Numbered from the stretch's first letter, positions 49,924-58,379 are shown. The stretch: DNA of 64,000 nucleotides from Oscillospiraceae bacterium (GCA_003343845.1 QAKK01000025.1:93386-157385); one strand, 5' to 3'. The notes: a model not told the origin generated them from the sequence alone. Translations and numbers: made by a program.

Positions 49924-51246
49924 ATGAAAATCGGATTTGTTTCACTCGGCTGTTCCAAAAATCTTGTGGACACCGAGGTTATGCTGAAAAGGCTCGCCGA
50001 CGCGGGCTACACCATCACGCCCGACGAGACCGAGGCGGACATCATCGTCGTCAACACCTGCGGCTTTATCCAGAGCGCCAAGGAAGAGGCGATCGACAAC
50101 ATTCTCGACGTTGCGTGGCTGAAGAAGAACCGCGCGCTGAAGGGCATCATCGCCACCGGCTGCCTCGTGGAGCGCTACCGCGAGCAGGTGCTCGAAGAGA
50201 TGCCCGAGGTGGACGCGGTGCTCGGCACCGGCTCGTACCATAAGATCGTCGAGGCGGTGGAAGCCGTCGCGCGCGGGGAGAAATACGCCTCCTTTGAGGA
50301 CAAGAATGCCGCGCCGCTCGGCGGCGAACGCATTGTCACCACGCCGCCCTACACGGCGTATCTCAAGGTCGCCGAGGGCTGCGACAACCGCTGCACCTAC
50401 TGCGCCATCCCGCTGATCCGCGGCAGAATGCGTTCCCGCCGCATGGAGGACGTTGTCGCCGAGGCAAAGTCGCTCGAAAAGATCGGCGTCAAGGAGCTCA
50501 ACATCATCGCGCAGGACACCTCGCGCTACGGGCTTGACCTCTACGGCAAATATATGCTGCCCGAGCTGGTGCAAAAAATTCTTGCCGAGACGCAGATCCC
50601 GTGGATCCGCCTGCTCTACCTCTATCCCGATAAGATCACGGACGAGCTGGTCGCCGTTATCCGCGATAACGACCGCGTCTGCAAGTACGTTGATCTCCCG
50701 ATCCAGCACGTCAACAACACCGTGCTCGCGCGCATGAACCGCCACGGCGACGGCGCGGTCGTCCGCGCCGCGGTGAAAAAAATCCGCCGGGAGATTCCGG
50801 GCGTGACCCTGCGCACCACGGCGATCGTCGGGTTCCCCGGCGAGACCGAGGCGCAGTTTGCCGAGCTGTGCGAATTTGTCAAGGAGACCGGATTTGACCG
50901 CTTCGGCGCGTTCACCTACTCGCCCGAGGAGGGGACGCCCGCCGCCGAATTCCCGGATCAGATCGACGAGCAGGTCAAGCAGGATCGCTATGACACGCTC
51001 ATGGCGGTGCAGCTTGAAGTTTCGGAAAAGAAGATGCAGGAGAAGATCGGCGACGTGATCGAGGTGCTCTGCGAGGGCTATGATCCCGTCGCGGGCGTGC
51101 AGTACGGCAGAAGCCGTGCCGATGCGCCGGACGTGGACGGCAAGGTCTATTTCACATCGGCAAAGAAGCTGCCCGAGGGGGTTTTCGTCAACGTGAAGAT
51201 CACCAAGGCGCTGGATTACGATCTGTTCGGCGAAGCCGTCAGGTGA
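49924..51246 (+). CDS. rimO: Ribosomal protein S12 methylthiotransferase RimO
   Basis: ATG 49924 (GGAG at 7 nt); 440 residues. The N-terminal MTTase domain carries the three Cys of the auxiliary [4Fe-4S] cluster (GCSKNLVDTEVM near 10, NTCGFI near 46, ATGCLVE near 80). The radical-SAM motif CDNRCTYCAIP lies near 154-164. A C-terminal TRAM-like domain ends the protein. It adds a methylthio group to an Asp of ribosomal protein S12. The YCAIP motif and GFIQSAKEEAID favour RimO over MiaB. pgsA follows 10 nt downstream. Confidence 0.95.
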   Translation: MKIGFVSLGCSKNLVDTEVMLKRLADAGYTITPDETEADIIVVNTCGFIQSAKEEAIDNILDVAWLKKNRALKGIIATGCLVERYREQVLEEMPEVDAVLGTGSYHKIVEAVEAVARGEKYASFEDKNAAPLGGERIVTTPPYTAYLKVAEGCDNRCTYCAIPLIRGRMRSRRMEDVVAEAKSLEKIGVKELNIIAQDTSRYGLDLYGKYMLPELVQKILAETQIPWIRLLYLYPDKITDELVAVIRDNDRVCKYVDLPIQHVNNTVLARMNRHGDGAVVRAAVKKIRREIPGVTLRTTAIVGFPGETEAQFAELCEFVKETGFDRFGAFTYSPEEGTPAAEFPDQIDEQVKQDRYDTLMAVQLEVSEKKMQEKIGDVIEVLCEGYDPVAGVQYGRSRADAPDVDGKVYFTSAKKLPEGVFVNVKITKALDYDLFGEAVR

Positions 51247-51256
51247 GGAGGACAAT

Positions 51257-51826
51257 ATGAAGCTCTATCTTCCGAATAAGCTCACGATGCTGCGCGTTTT
51301 GCTGGTGCCGGTATTTCTCGCGCTCATCACGATTCCCGACAATCTGTATGTCGCCTGCATCGGCGGCGCGGCGGTCTTTGCCATTGCATCCTTCACCGAT
51401 ATGCTGGACGGTAAGATCGCGCGCAGCCGCGGGCTGATCACCGATTTCGGCAAGTTTATGGATCCGCTTGCGGACAAGCTGATGGTGTTCGGCGCGATGC
51501 TGGGCATCCTCTGCCGCATGGAGGAGATCCGCCCCTGGTTTGTCTGGGTGGCGTTCATCGTCATTTTCCGCGAGCTGGCGGTCACCTCGATGCGCCTGGT
51601 CGTCGCGGGCAAGTCGGGCGAGGTTATCGCGGCGAAGATGATCGGCAAGGTCAAGACCTGCACGCAGATCGCGGCGATCCTCGTGATCCTGCTCGAGCCG
51701 ACCTGGCAGCCGATCCTTGCCACCGGCAATGTCCTCAGCTATATTTTCATGGCGGCAATGGCACTCATCACGATCATCTCCGGCGTGGATTATCTGAAGT
51801 CTTATTGGAAGTATATCCGACCGTAA
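51257..51826 (+). CDS. pgsA: CDP-diacylglycerol--glycerol-3-phosphate 3-phosphatidyltransferase
   Basis: This encodes 189 residues with about five transmembrane helices. The CDP-alcohol phosphotransferase motif D-x2-DG-x2-AR-x8-G-x3-D-x3-D is complete (SFTDMLDGKIARSRG then FGKFMDPLADK, about 47-72). It makes phosphatidylglycerophosphate at the membrane, the first step to phosphatidylglycerol. It is cotranscribed with rimO (10-nt gap, GAGGA before the ATG). The first residues MKLYLPNKLTMLRVLLVPVF are typical. Confidence 0.95.
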   Translation: MKLYLPNKLTMLRVLLVPVFLALITIPDNLYVACIGGAAVFAIASFTDMLDGKIARSRGLITDFGKFMDPLADKLMVFGAMLGILCRMEEIRPWFVWVAFIVIFRELAVTSMRLVVAGKSGEVIAAKMIGKVKTCTQIAAILVILLEPTWQPILATGNVLSYIFMAAMALITIISGVDYLKSYWKYIRP

Positions 51827-51829
51827 TGT

Positions 51830-52055
51830 AAGGATTCCCGTTTGGGAGAGCTGTACGAGGCGCAAAGCGCTCTTTTAGGCTTCCCTTGGGGAGAGCTGTA
51901 CGAGACGCTGCGCGTCTCGCGGCGTTTTTCTTCGTCGGCTGAATACCGACGATTTCGCGATGCGAAAACGAAAAACATCCTGACGGCGACTGAGGGAGAG
52001 ATAACGAAAGGCAAAACGGGTCGTCGAGGGCGCCGACCCCTACCGAGTTGGTACG
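51830..52055. repeat. Composite dispersed repeats between pgsA and pyrR
   Basis: ATTCCCGTTTGGGAGAGC, GCGCAAAGCGC, AGGCTTCCCTTGGGGAGAGC (51878-51897), the reversed GTTTTTCTTCGTCGGCTGAA...GATGCGAAAACGAAAAACAT module (51923-51978), then GGGTCGTCGAGGGCGCCGAC (52018-52037). No gene is present. Confidence 0.7.
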
Positions 52056-52106
52056 AGAAGTACATTCACCCCCCGCATCCCTACTTTTCCACCCGAGGAG
52101 GTTTTT

Positions 52107-52652
52107 ATGGAAACCGAAAAGCAGGTCAAAGCGACGATCATGGACGACGCGGCACTCGGCCGCGCGCTCACACGCATCGCACATGAGATTCTTGAACGTA
52201 ACCGCGGCGCGGAAAACGTCGCGCTGATCGGCATCCGCCGCCGCGGTGTGCCGCTTGCCGCCCGCATCGCGGAGAAAATGACCGCAATCGAGGGGACGGC
52301 GCCCGCCGTCGGCGAGGTGGACATCACCTTTTACCGCGACGACCTTACCACGCGCAGCGAACAGCCCGTGCTGAACGCCACGCGCATCGACTTTGACGTC
52401 ACGGGCAAGGACGTGGTGCTGGTGGACGACGTGATCTTTACCGGGCGCACCGTCCGCGCGGCGATGGAAGCCGTGTTCGACCTCGGCAGACCGCACACGG
52501 TGCAGCTTGCTGTGCTGATCGACCGCGGTCTGCGCGAACTGCCGTTCCGCCCGGATTTTGTGGGCAAGAATGTGCCCACCCGCCACAGCGAGTTGATTTC
52601 GGTCAACCTCCGCGAGATCGACGGCGAGGACAAGGTCACCATCAAAGAATGA
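52107..52652 (+). CDS. pyrR: Pyrimidine operon regulator PyrR / uracil phosphoribosyltransferase
   Basis: This encodes 181 residues. The PRTase fold has the PRPP loop VVLVDDVIFTGRTVRAAMEA (about 92-111) and the N-terminal ALTRIAHEILERN. PyrR binds pyr mRNA with UMP to promote attenuation and has weak uracil phosphoribosyltransferase activity. The usual pyr biosynthesis genes are not next to it: pgsA lies upstream across a repeat and an unrelated gene downstream. So it acts in trans on a distant operon. GAGGAGG lies 8 nt before the ATG. Confidence 0.95.
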   Translation: METEKQVKATIMDDAALGRALTRIAHEILERNRGAENVALIGIRRRGVPLAARIAEKMTAIEGTAPAVGEVDITFYRDDLTTRSEQPVLNATRIDFDVTGKDVVLVDDVIFTGRTVRAAMEAVFDLGRPHTVQLAVLIDRGLRELPFRPDFVGKNVPTRHSELISVNLREIDGEDKVTIKE

Positions 52653-52664
52653 GATAAAAACAAG

Positions 52665-52710
52665 AAACGGGGGAAACTTTCGTGTGCGAAAGTTTCCCCC
52701 GTTTCCTTTT
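52665..52710 (+). terminator. Intrinsic terminator of pyrR
   Basis: An 18-bp perfect stem (AAACGGGGGAAACTTTCG with its complement, loop TGTG) followed by CCTTTT. Confidence 0.85.
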
Positions 52711-52795
52711 GTCTGTTAGGGGCGACTGCCGAATTGCCCACCGCATCCAACCTGTGCGCGGCTGTTCCGGAAAACGGACTTTTCCGCGAAAACTG

Positions 52796-52824
52796 TTGCG
52801 GCAGGCAGCGCGCGGTGCTACAAT
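52796..52824 (+). promoter_or_regulatory. Promoter of the alpha/alpha-barrel gene
   Basis: TTGCGG, 17 nt, TACAAT. Transcription would start near 52831, which argues against the ATG at 52833 and for the ATG at 52857. Confidence 0.6.
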
Positions 52825-52856
52825 AGAGAAAAATGCATGTTTCGGGAGAGCATTCC

Positions 52857-54830
52857 ATGATCGAATTTCTGAAAAACAACACCGACACGCGAATCTGCCT
52901 TGCCGGCGAGACCGTTGCCCGCATCCCCGCGGCGGCAGGCGCAGTCGATACCTTTGAGCCCATCGAGGACGGCGTGTGGAAATGGACGCGCAGGACCGCC
53001 GCGCCGACTTCGCACATGCGCATGACGGTCATCGCCTCTGCAGCCGACTTCACCATGGTGCCCGGCATCAGCTACGGCGGCAACGGCTGGGGCAGCACGC
53101 CCGAGTACGTCGGCGACCGCGCCGAGGACGGCACGCCCTGGAGCTTCGCCTCGCACCGTGCGACGATCCCGTCCTGCACCTACAGCGAAAACGACCGCGT
53201 CAGCCTCGCGCTGCTTGCCGCCAACCCCGACGATTCCACCGCCTGCTCGCTCTACAGGACCGACGAGGGCGAAAATCACGTGCTGATCTTTCCCGAGGAG
53301 GAGCAGCCGAAGACCTTGCAGCGCCATTTCTGGGGCGACCCGTTTGTCGGTGAAATGGAGCCGACCGACATATTCTGCGCCATCCTCTGTGTCTGGGAAT
53401 CGGACGGCACGCGCCACCGCTATGCGCCGCTCTGCGACTTCGCATGGCGGCACTTCGGGCATCCGCTTGCCGCGCCGAAATCCGCGCGCGAGCTTTACCG
53501 CCTTTCGATTGCTTACTGCCGCTACCTGTTCGAGCGCGAGCGCGACGGCTTTGCCGCCTTCACGATGGGCGCGCAGTGGCATCTCGGCATCACTGCCTAT
53601 CAGAAGACCTTGCACCGCTACGAGATCAGCTGGGTCGGTCAGAGCGCGTCCATGGCGAACGCCTACATCCACGACTATCTCATGACCGGCGACCGCGAGA
53701 AGCTGGACATCGCCCTCGAAGTGCATGACAGCTGGCTGCGCGCCGGGCGTTTCCCCGCCGGGCACGTCGCTGCGCGGCTGGACTTTGATCCATGGCTGAA
53801 CGACGACTACCCCGCCGACTACGAGCCGGATCGCTGGAAGATCGGCGAATGTACCTACGAGACGCACCTCGCCTGGCGCGGCAAGACCTTCCGCCGCGAC
53901 AAAAACGGGCGCATCCTGCTCTCGCACGACGCCTGCAACAACGGCGGTGCCGCCGACGGCTACTTTGAGGCATACGACCTCCTGAAGGAAGCGGGCATCG
54001 ACAAGCCGGAATACCTTGCCGCCGCCTACGGCATCTGCGATTTCGCCCTGCAAAATCAGAATGCCGAGGGCGCGTTTGCAAAGTCCTGGGATGAAAACGG
54101 CAATGTCCTTGCCGACAAAGGCACGGTCGGCGCGTTCCTCATCCTGCCGCTCGTCACCGCCTACAAAAAGAGCGAAAACGAGACCTATCTCACCGCTGCC
54201 GCGCGCGCGTTCGCATTCTACTATGGGGCGCTCGTGCGCGACGGCTTCACCACCGCGGGCGCGCTTGACACCTACTGCATCGACAAGGAGTCGGCAAGCC
54301 CGATGCTCCGCGCCGCGCTCGCGCTCTACGATGTCACGGGCGACCGCGCTTATGTCGCCGCCGCCGAGAAGATCGCGTGGTACCTCTCGACCTGGACGAT
54401 GCACTTCACGGTGAAGTACCCGGCGGATTCCATGCTCGGCAAAATGGGTTGGGACACCTTCGGGCTGACCTCGGTCTCGACCGCGCACCAGGCGCTCGAC
54501 CAGTACGCCCTGCGCGATGTGCAGTCCTTCCTGCGGCTGTACGCGCTCACCGGGCGCGTCCAGTGGCGCGAACGCGCCGTCGCCTTCTGGTGCGCGGCGT
54601 GCCAGTGCATCTCGGACGGCACGATGTATGTGAACGGGCGCCTGCGTCCCGCCGGTGCACAGGATGAGGCGATCTTCCACACCCGTTGGGGTCGCCACGG
54701 CGTCGAGCCGTTCCGCCCCTCGCAGTGGCTGCCCGCATGGCCCTGCGCTTTCCGCCTCGAAAACCTCCGGTGGATGCCCGATTGGTCGATCCTCGACGCC
54801 GGGCTTGCGAAGATTGAAGGGAAGAAGTAA
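52857..54830 (+). CDS. Cytoplasmic six-hairpin glycosidase-like (alpha/alpha-barrel) protein
   Basis: I choose ATG 52857 (GGGAGAG upstream) over ATG 52833, which lies at the predicted transcription start. The product has 657 residues with no signal peptide or membrane helix. The N-terminal ~200 residues are beta-rich (SYGGNGWGSTPEYVGDRA; IPSCTYSENDRVSLALLA). Residues about 215-640 are helical repeats typical of (alpha/alpha)6 barrels: YRLSIAYCRYLFERERDGF, GQSASMANAYIHDYLMTG, GAADGYFEAYDLLKEAGID, TAGALDTYCIDKESASPMLR, QALDQYALRDVQSFLRLYA. This resembles GH-type six-hairpin glycosidases; DACNNGGAADG and GDREKLDIALEVHDSW could line a sugar site. I cannot assign a GH family, a catalytic residue or a substrate. 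It is an orphan gene with its own promoter. Confidence 0.75.
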   Translation: MIEFLKNNTDTRICLAGETVARIPAAAGAVDTFEPIEDGVWKWTRRTAAPTSHMRMTVIASAADFTMVPGISYGGNGWGSTPEYVGDRAEDGTPWSFASHRATIPSCTYSENDRVSLALLAANPDDSTACSLYRTDEGENHVLIFPEEEQPKTLQRHFWGDPFVGEMEPTDIFCAILCVWESDGTRHRYAPLCDFAWRHFGHPLAAPKSARELYRLSIAYCRYLFERERDGFAAFTMGAQWHLGITAYQKTLHRYEISWVGQSASMANAYIHDYLMTGDREKLDIALEVHDSWLRAGRFPAGHVAARLDFDPWLNDDYPADYEPDRWKIGECTYETHLAWRGKTFRRDKNGRILLSHDACNNGGAADGYFEAYDLLKEAGIDKPEYLAAAYGICDFALQNQNAEGAFAKSWDENGNVLADKGTVGAFLILPLVTAYKKSENETYLTAAARAFAFYYGALVRDGFTTAGALDTYCIDKESASPMLRAALALYDVTGDRAYVAAAEKIAWYLSTWTMHFTVKYPADSMLGKMGWDTFGLTSVSTAHQALDQYALRDVQSFLRLYALTGRVQWRERAVAFWCAACQCISDGTMYVNGRLRPAGAQDEAIFHTRWGRHGVEPFRPSQWLPAWPCAFRLENLRWMPDWSILDAGLAKIEGKK

Positions 54831-54879
54831 AGCGCGGGGTAAGGCGGCGGGAGACAGACGGCGCATCCATACGCATCTA

Positions 54880-55025
54880 ACATAGCCTTCCCCAGTGGGG
54901 GAAGACGGGGACGGAAACGCAAAGCGTTTCCAATGAGTTTCCCTTGCGGGAAACATCACGCTCAGCGGTGGATGAGGTGTACACGTACAAAGCAACGGGT
55001 CGTCGAGGCGCCGACCCCTACCGAA
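54880..55025. repeat. Composite dispersed repeats after the alpha/alpha-barrel gene
   Basis: GCCTTCCCCAGTGGGGGAAG (54892-54911), AAACGCAAAGCGTTT, GTTTCCCTTGCGGGAAAC, GATGAGGTGTACACG, and CAACGGGTCGTCGAGGCGCC (55000-55019) with GACCCCTACCG. No gene in the gap. Confidence 0.7.
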
Positions 55026-55046
55026 AACATCTTCCCCCCACACAAG

Positions 55047-55090
55047 AAAACACCCCCGGGGCTTTCATTCGAAAGCCCCGGGGGTGTTCC
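55047..55090 (-). terminator. Intrinsic terminator of the amino-acid ABC operon
   Basis: A 19-bp near-perfect stem (AACACCCCCGGGGCTTTC with its complement, loop ATTC) followed on the minus strand by TTTTC, 9 nt after the stop at 55099. Confidence 0.85.
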
Positions 55091-55098
55091 TATCATTT

Positions 55099-55830
55099 TT
55101 ACAGTACGCAGGAGAGGAACTCCTTCGTGCGGGGGTTCTGCGGATCGGTGAAGATCTCCTCGGGCGTGCCCTCCTCGACGATGCCGCCGTCCGCCATGAA
55201 GATCACGCGGTCGGCAACGTCACGGGCAAAGCCCATCTCGTGCGTGACGACGATCATCGTCATACCCGCTGCCGCCAGCTCCTTCATGACCGCCAGCACC
55301 TCGCCCACCATCTCGGGGTCGAGCGCGCTTGTCGGCTCGTCAAAGAGCATGATGTCGGGGTTCATCGCCAGCGACCGCGCGATTGCCACGCGCTGCTGCT
55401 GTCCGCCCGACAGCTGATGCGGGTAGGCATCCGCCTTGTCGGCAAGCCCGACGCGGCTGAGCAGCTCCATCGCCTTGGTCTTCGCCGCCGCCTTGGTCAT
55501 CTTCTTCAGCTCGACCGGCGCAAACATGATGTTCTCCAGCACGGTGAAGTTGGAGAACAGGTTGAAGCTCTGGAACACCATGCCGATGTTTTCGCGCACC
55601 TTGTTGATGTTGGTCTTCTTATCGGTGACCACGGCGTCGTCTATGATGATTTCGCCGCCGGTCGGCTCCTCGAGCTTGTTGAGGCAGCGGAGCAGGGTGG
55701 ATTTGCCCGAACCGGACGGTCCGATGATGCAGACAACCTCGCCCTCGGTGACGGTGAGGTCGATGCCGTTGAGAACCTCGAGCTTGTCAAAGTGCTTGAC
55801 AAGATTTCTGACCTTAACCTTTTCTGTCAT
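55099..55830 (-). CDS. glnQ: Polar amino-acid ABC transporter ATP-binding protein
   Basis: This encodes 243 residues. Walker A GPSGSGKSTLLRCLNKLE lies near 39, the ABC signature LSGGQQQRVAIARSLAMNPD near 136, Walker B IMLFDEPTSALD near 157, and the switch His in IVVTHEMGFARDVADR. This is the GlnQ/PAAT family that powers uptake of polar amino acids. The gene overlaps the permease end by 17 nt. The gln name is by family; the substrate is not proven. Confidence 0.93.
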   Translation of the reverse strand: MTEKVKVRNLVKHFDKLEVLNGIDLTVTEGEVVCIIGPSGSGKSTLLRCLNKLEEPTGGEIIIDDAVVTDKKTNINKVRENIGMVFQSFNLFSNFTVLENIMFAPVELKKMTKAAAKTKAMELLSRVGLADKADAYPHQLSGGQQQRVAIARSLAMNPDIMLFDEPTSALDPEMVGEVLAVMKELAAAGMTMIVVTHEMGFARDVADRVIFMADGGIVEEGTPEEIFTDPQNPRTKEFLSCVL

Positions 55831-56494
55831 AGCTCATCCTCTTTTCAATGCGGCGGGACAGCACCATCAGGAGCGAGATGACCACCAGATAAAGTGCGCC
55901 GACGTAAACATAGGTTGCAAAGAAGCTGAAGGTCGAACCGACATACTGCTTTGCGCGGTTGACCACCTCGGCAAGTCCGATGACGGACAGAATCGAGGTG
56001 TCCTTGACCGTGATGATAAACTGGTTGACCAGCGAGGGAATCGCGATCTTGAACGCCTGCGGCAGCACCACGCGCAGCATCGTCTTGGCAGACGAAAGTC
56101 CCAGGCTGCGCGCCGCCTCGGTCTGCCCCTTCGGCACCGCCTGGATGCCGCCGCGGAAGATCTCCGAGATGTACGCGCCCGCGTTGAGGCTGAGCGTGAT
56201 CGCGCCCGCCGTAAACGGCGTCAGCGTAAAGGCTGTTCCCGTCATCACCTTGACCAGCTGCGGGATCGCATAGAACACGAAAAATGCCTGCACAAGCATC
56301 GGCGTGCCGCGGATCAGCCAGACATAGACGGCAGAGATCGCGCGCAGAACCGGGTTTTTCGACATGCCCATGATGCAGGACAAAAAGCCGATCACCATGC
56401 CGAGGGCAATTGCCAGAAGGGCAATGCCGATGGTCAGCTTCAGTCCGTTCAGAAGAAGCGGCATCGCTTCATGAAACACTTTTACAAAATCCAT
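55814..56494 (-). CDS. glnP: Polar amino-acid ABC transporter permease
   Basis: This encodes 226 residues with about five transmembrane helices. It has the PAAT permease signature: IRGTPMLVQAFFVFYAIPQL and the EAA loop EAARSLGLSSAKTMLRVVLP with PQAFKIAIPSLVNQFI. It starts MDFVKVFHEAMPLLLNGLKL. The nearest good ribosome binding sequence (AAAGGAG, 56522-56528) lies 27 nt before the ATG, with a GCCGCCG/CGGCGGGC hairpin (56505-56522) between. Folding of the hairpin would bring it close to the start, or translation may depend on coupling. Confidence 0.92.
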   Translation of the reverse strand: MDFVKVFHEAMPLLLNGLKLTIGIALLAIALGMVIGFLSCIMGMSKNPVLRAISAVYVWLIRGTPMLVQAFFVFYAIPQLVKVMTGTAFTLTPFTAGAITLSLNAGAYISEIFRGGIQAVPKGQTEAARSLGLSSAKTMLRVVLPQAFKIAIPSLVNQFIITVKDTSILSVIGLAEVVNRAKQYVGSTFSFFATYVYVGALYLVVISLLMVLSRRIEKRMSYDRKG

Positions 56495-56547
56495 AAGTCT
56501 GCGTGCCCGCCGTTGCGGCGGCTCCTTTACTCCCGATAGATACCAAA

Positions 56548-56582
56548 ATTTAGGATGGCGCGGTTTCGCGCCATCCTAAATC
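56548..56582 (-). terminator. Attenuator-like hairpin between binding-protein and permease genes
   Basis: A stem ATTTAGGATGGCGCG / CGCGCCATCCTAAAT with loop near AAAC, followed on the minus strand by TTTTGG. It is strong but the T run is short, so it likely allows partial read-through. That would give more binding protein than permease and ATPase. Confidence 0.7.
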
Positions 56583-56604
56583 GAACAAACAGGTTTTGCG
56601 GCAA

Positions 56605-57363
56605 TTACATGCCGTACTTCTTTGCGATCTCGTCGTACTTGCCGCTTGCCTTGACGTTTGCAAGACCTGCGTTGAAGAGCTTGATGAGGTCAGCGTTTTC
56701 GCCCTTCTTCACGCCGAAGCCGTAGGAAGCGGGGTTGATGACGTCGCCGACGACCTTCAGCGGCTGACCGTCCTTGATCGCTGCGCCGATGACCGAGCGG
56801 TCCTCGAAGCAAGCCACGCAGGTGCCCTGTGCGACTGCCTGATACATCTCGGGCGAGCCCTCAAACATCATCGTGGTGAAGCCATACTGATCCTTGACGG
56901 ACTCAGCATATTCAAGACCCATCGTGGCCGCCTTGGTGGCAACGACCTTACCCTTGAGGTCGTCAAGCGTAGCGACTGCGCTGTCTGCGGCAACGACCAT
57001 GATCTGGCCGTCCTCGAAGTAGCCGTCCGAGAAATCGAAGATCTCCGCGCGATCCGGCTTGATGGTCATGCCGGCGATGACGGCGTCTGCCTGACCTGCC
57101 TGAACCTGACCGAGCGCGGCATCAAAGCCGACGTTCTCGACCGTGTATTTGAAGCCCTGATCCGCGGCGATCGCGGCGAGCAGATCCATATCGAAGCCGA
57201 CATAGGTGTTGGTCGCAGTGTCCAGATATTCAAAAGGCTTGAATGCGTTGTCCGACACGATCTTGTAGACCTTGCCGTCGTCCTTCTTGCCGCAGCCGGC
57301 AAATGCAAATGCAAGCATCAGTACCGCCAGCGAAAGAGCGGCGATTTTGAACATGTTTTTCAT
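56605..57363 (-). CDS. Amino-acid-binding lipoprotein of ABC transporter
   Basis: This encodes 252 residues with a lipoprotein signal peptide (MKNMFKIAALSLAVLMLAFA, lipobox AFAGC, acylated Cys24). The mature protein is a type II periplasmic-binding fold of the PAAT family: FKPFEYLDTATNTYVGFDMD, the Asp/Arg-type DAVIAGMTIKPDRAEIFDFS (the family's ligand-contact segment), and GFGVKKGENADLIKLFNAGL near the C-terminus. It is first in the transcription unit with GGAGG at 7 nt, followed by the attenuator hairpin, permease and ATPase. Polar amino-acid uptake is very likely; the exact ligand is not. Confidence 0.94.
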   Translation of the reverse strand: MKNMFKIAALSLAVLMLAFAFAGCGKKDDGKVYKIVSDNAFKPFEYLDTATNTYVGFDMDLLAAIAADQGFKYTVENVGFDAALGQVQAGQADAVIAGMTIKPDRAEIFDFSDGYFEDGQIMVVAADSAVATLDDLKGKVVATKAATMGLEYAESVKDQYGFTTMMFEGSPEMYQAVAQGTCVACFEDRSVIGAAIKDGQPLKVVGDVINPASYGFGVKKGENADLIKLFNAGLANVKASGKYDEIAKKYGM

Positions 57364-57398
57364 AAGATTACCTCCAACGCTATGAAAAAGTATGACTT

Positions 57399-57427
57399 AT
57401 AATAGCATTAAAAATTCATTTTGTCAA
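57399..57427 (-). promoter_or_regulatory. Promoter of the amino-acid ABC operon
   Basis: TTGACA, 17 nt, TATTAT on the minus strand. It is back-to-back with the promoter of the epimerase gene. Confidence 0.85.
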
Positions 57428-57506
57428 GCGCTTTTTTCATATATATGCCGTTTTTGTCGATTATTTTGCAATAAAGAACCTCTTTCCCTGCAAATTGGGA
57501 ATCGTC

Positions 57507-57535
57507 TTTACAAATTGCACAAAATCTGCTATAAT
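57507..57535 (+). promoter_or_regulatory. Promoter of the NAD(P)H-hydrate epimerase gene
   Basis: TTTACA, 17 nt, TATAAT. It puts the transcription start near 57542 and so favours the ATG at 57564. Confidence 0.8.
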
Positions 57536-57563
57536 GGACGCCGCAGGAGAGGGGGAAGCTGCA

Positions 57564-58220
57564 ATGACGGAAAAATATCCGCGCCCGCCGGTGACGGCGG
57601 TGCTGTCGGTTGCCGATATGCGGCGGAGCGATGCATACACGATCGCGCATTTTACGGATGCAAGGACGCTGATGGCGCGCGCCGGGCAGGGCATTTTCGA
57701 CGCCTGCACATGGCACGGGCGCGTTGCCGTGGTCTGCGGCAGCGGCAATAACGCCGGGGACGGCTATGTCCTCGCGGCGCTGCTTGCCGACGCGGGCGTG
57801 GATACGCGCATTATAATATTGGAAGAAAAGTTTTCGTCCGACGGCGCGTATTACTTTGCGCGCGCCCGCGCGTGCGGCGTGCCGGTTTCGCTTTGGCAGG
57901 CGGGCGGCGACCTTAGCGGCTATGATTTTGTCGTCGACTGCATCTTCGGCACGGGCTTTCACGGCGAGGTGCGCGGCATCGCTGCCGATGCGATCCGCGC
58001 CATCAATGCAAGCGGCGCGTTTGTCGTTTCGGCAGACATCAACAGCGGCATGAACGGCGATACCGGAGAGGGCGCGCTTTGCGTCGTCTCGTCGCTGACG
58101 GTTTCGATCGGGTTCTACCAGCCGGGGCATTTCCGCGGGCGCGCGCCCGATGTCATCGGACGGCTGACAAACTGCGACATCGGCATTCTTCCCCTCGGGG
58201 AGATTCTTGAATATCGGTAA
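57564..58220 (+). CDS. nnrE: NAD(P)H-hydrate epimerase, YjeF N-domain only
   Basis: ATG 57564 (GGGGGAAG upstream); 218 residues. This covers only the YjeF N-terminal (NnrE) domain. The nucleotide-binding motif VCGSGNNAGDGYVLAALLAD (about 55-74) matches the family pattern GxGNNGGDG. YDFVVDCIFGTGF and VVSADINSGMNGDTGEG follow, and the catalytic Asp is likely in the VVDCIFGTGF segment. It epimerises damaged NAD(P)H hydrate to the isomer used by the dehydratase. Most bacteria fuse this to the dehydratase (NnrD) domain, which is absent here, so the partner must be elsewhere. Confidence 0.9.
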   Translation: MTEKYPRPPVTAVLSVADMRRSDAYTIAHFTDARTLMARAGQGIFDACTWHGRVAVVCGSGNNAGDGYVLAALLADAGVDTRIIILEEKFSSDGAYYFARARACGVPVSLWQAGGDLSGYDFVVDCIFGTGFHGEVRGIAADAIRAINASGAFVVSADINSGMNGDTGEGALCVVSSLTVSIGFYQPGHFRGRAPDVIGRLTNCDIGILPLGEILEYR

Positions 58221-58223
58221 GGC

Positions 58224-58322
58224 GGCGGGGCGGGGACTTGCTCCCGCCGTTCCAAGCCTTCCTAAGCGGAGAAGGCTTGGATACATCACCGGGGAAGGCT
58301 AAAGTTGTCTCGCGCCCCGCGC
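58224..58322. repeat. Dispersed repeats after the epimerase gene
   Basis: GCGGGGCGGGGACTTGCTCC (58226-58245), then CTTCCTAAGCGGAGAAGG, and CACCGGGGAAGGC near 58288, parts of the common families. Confidence 0.55.
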
Positions 58323-58336
58323 AGCTCTCTCATCGT

Positions 58337-58366
58337 AAAAAGGAAGGTTTCGCAACCTTCCTTTTA
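58337..58366. terminator. Bidirectional terminator between convergent genes
   Basis: AAAAAGGAAGGTT TCGC AACCTTCCTTTT with T runs on both strands, ending the epimerase gene (+) and the membrane-protein gene (-). Confidence 0.88.
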
Positions 58367-58379
58367 TTTATACATGCGT

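Noticed and set aside
52818..55043. A 741-codon minus-strand frame opposite the alpha/alpha-barrel gene
   Set aside because: Antisense, crosses repeats and the gene promoter, no domain.
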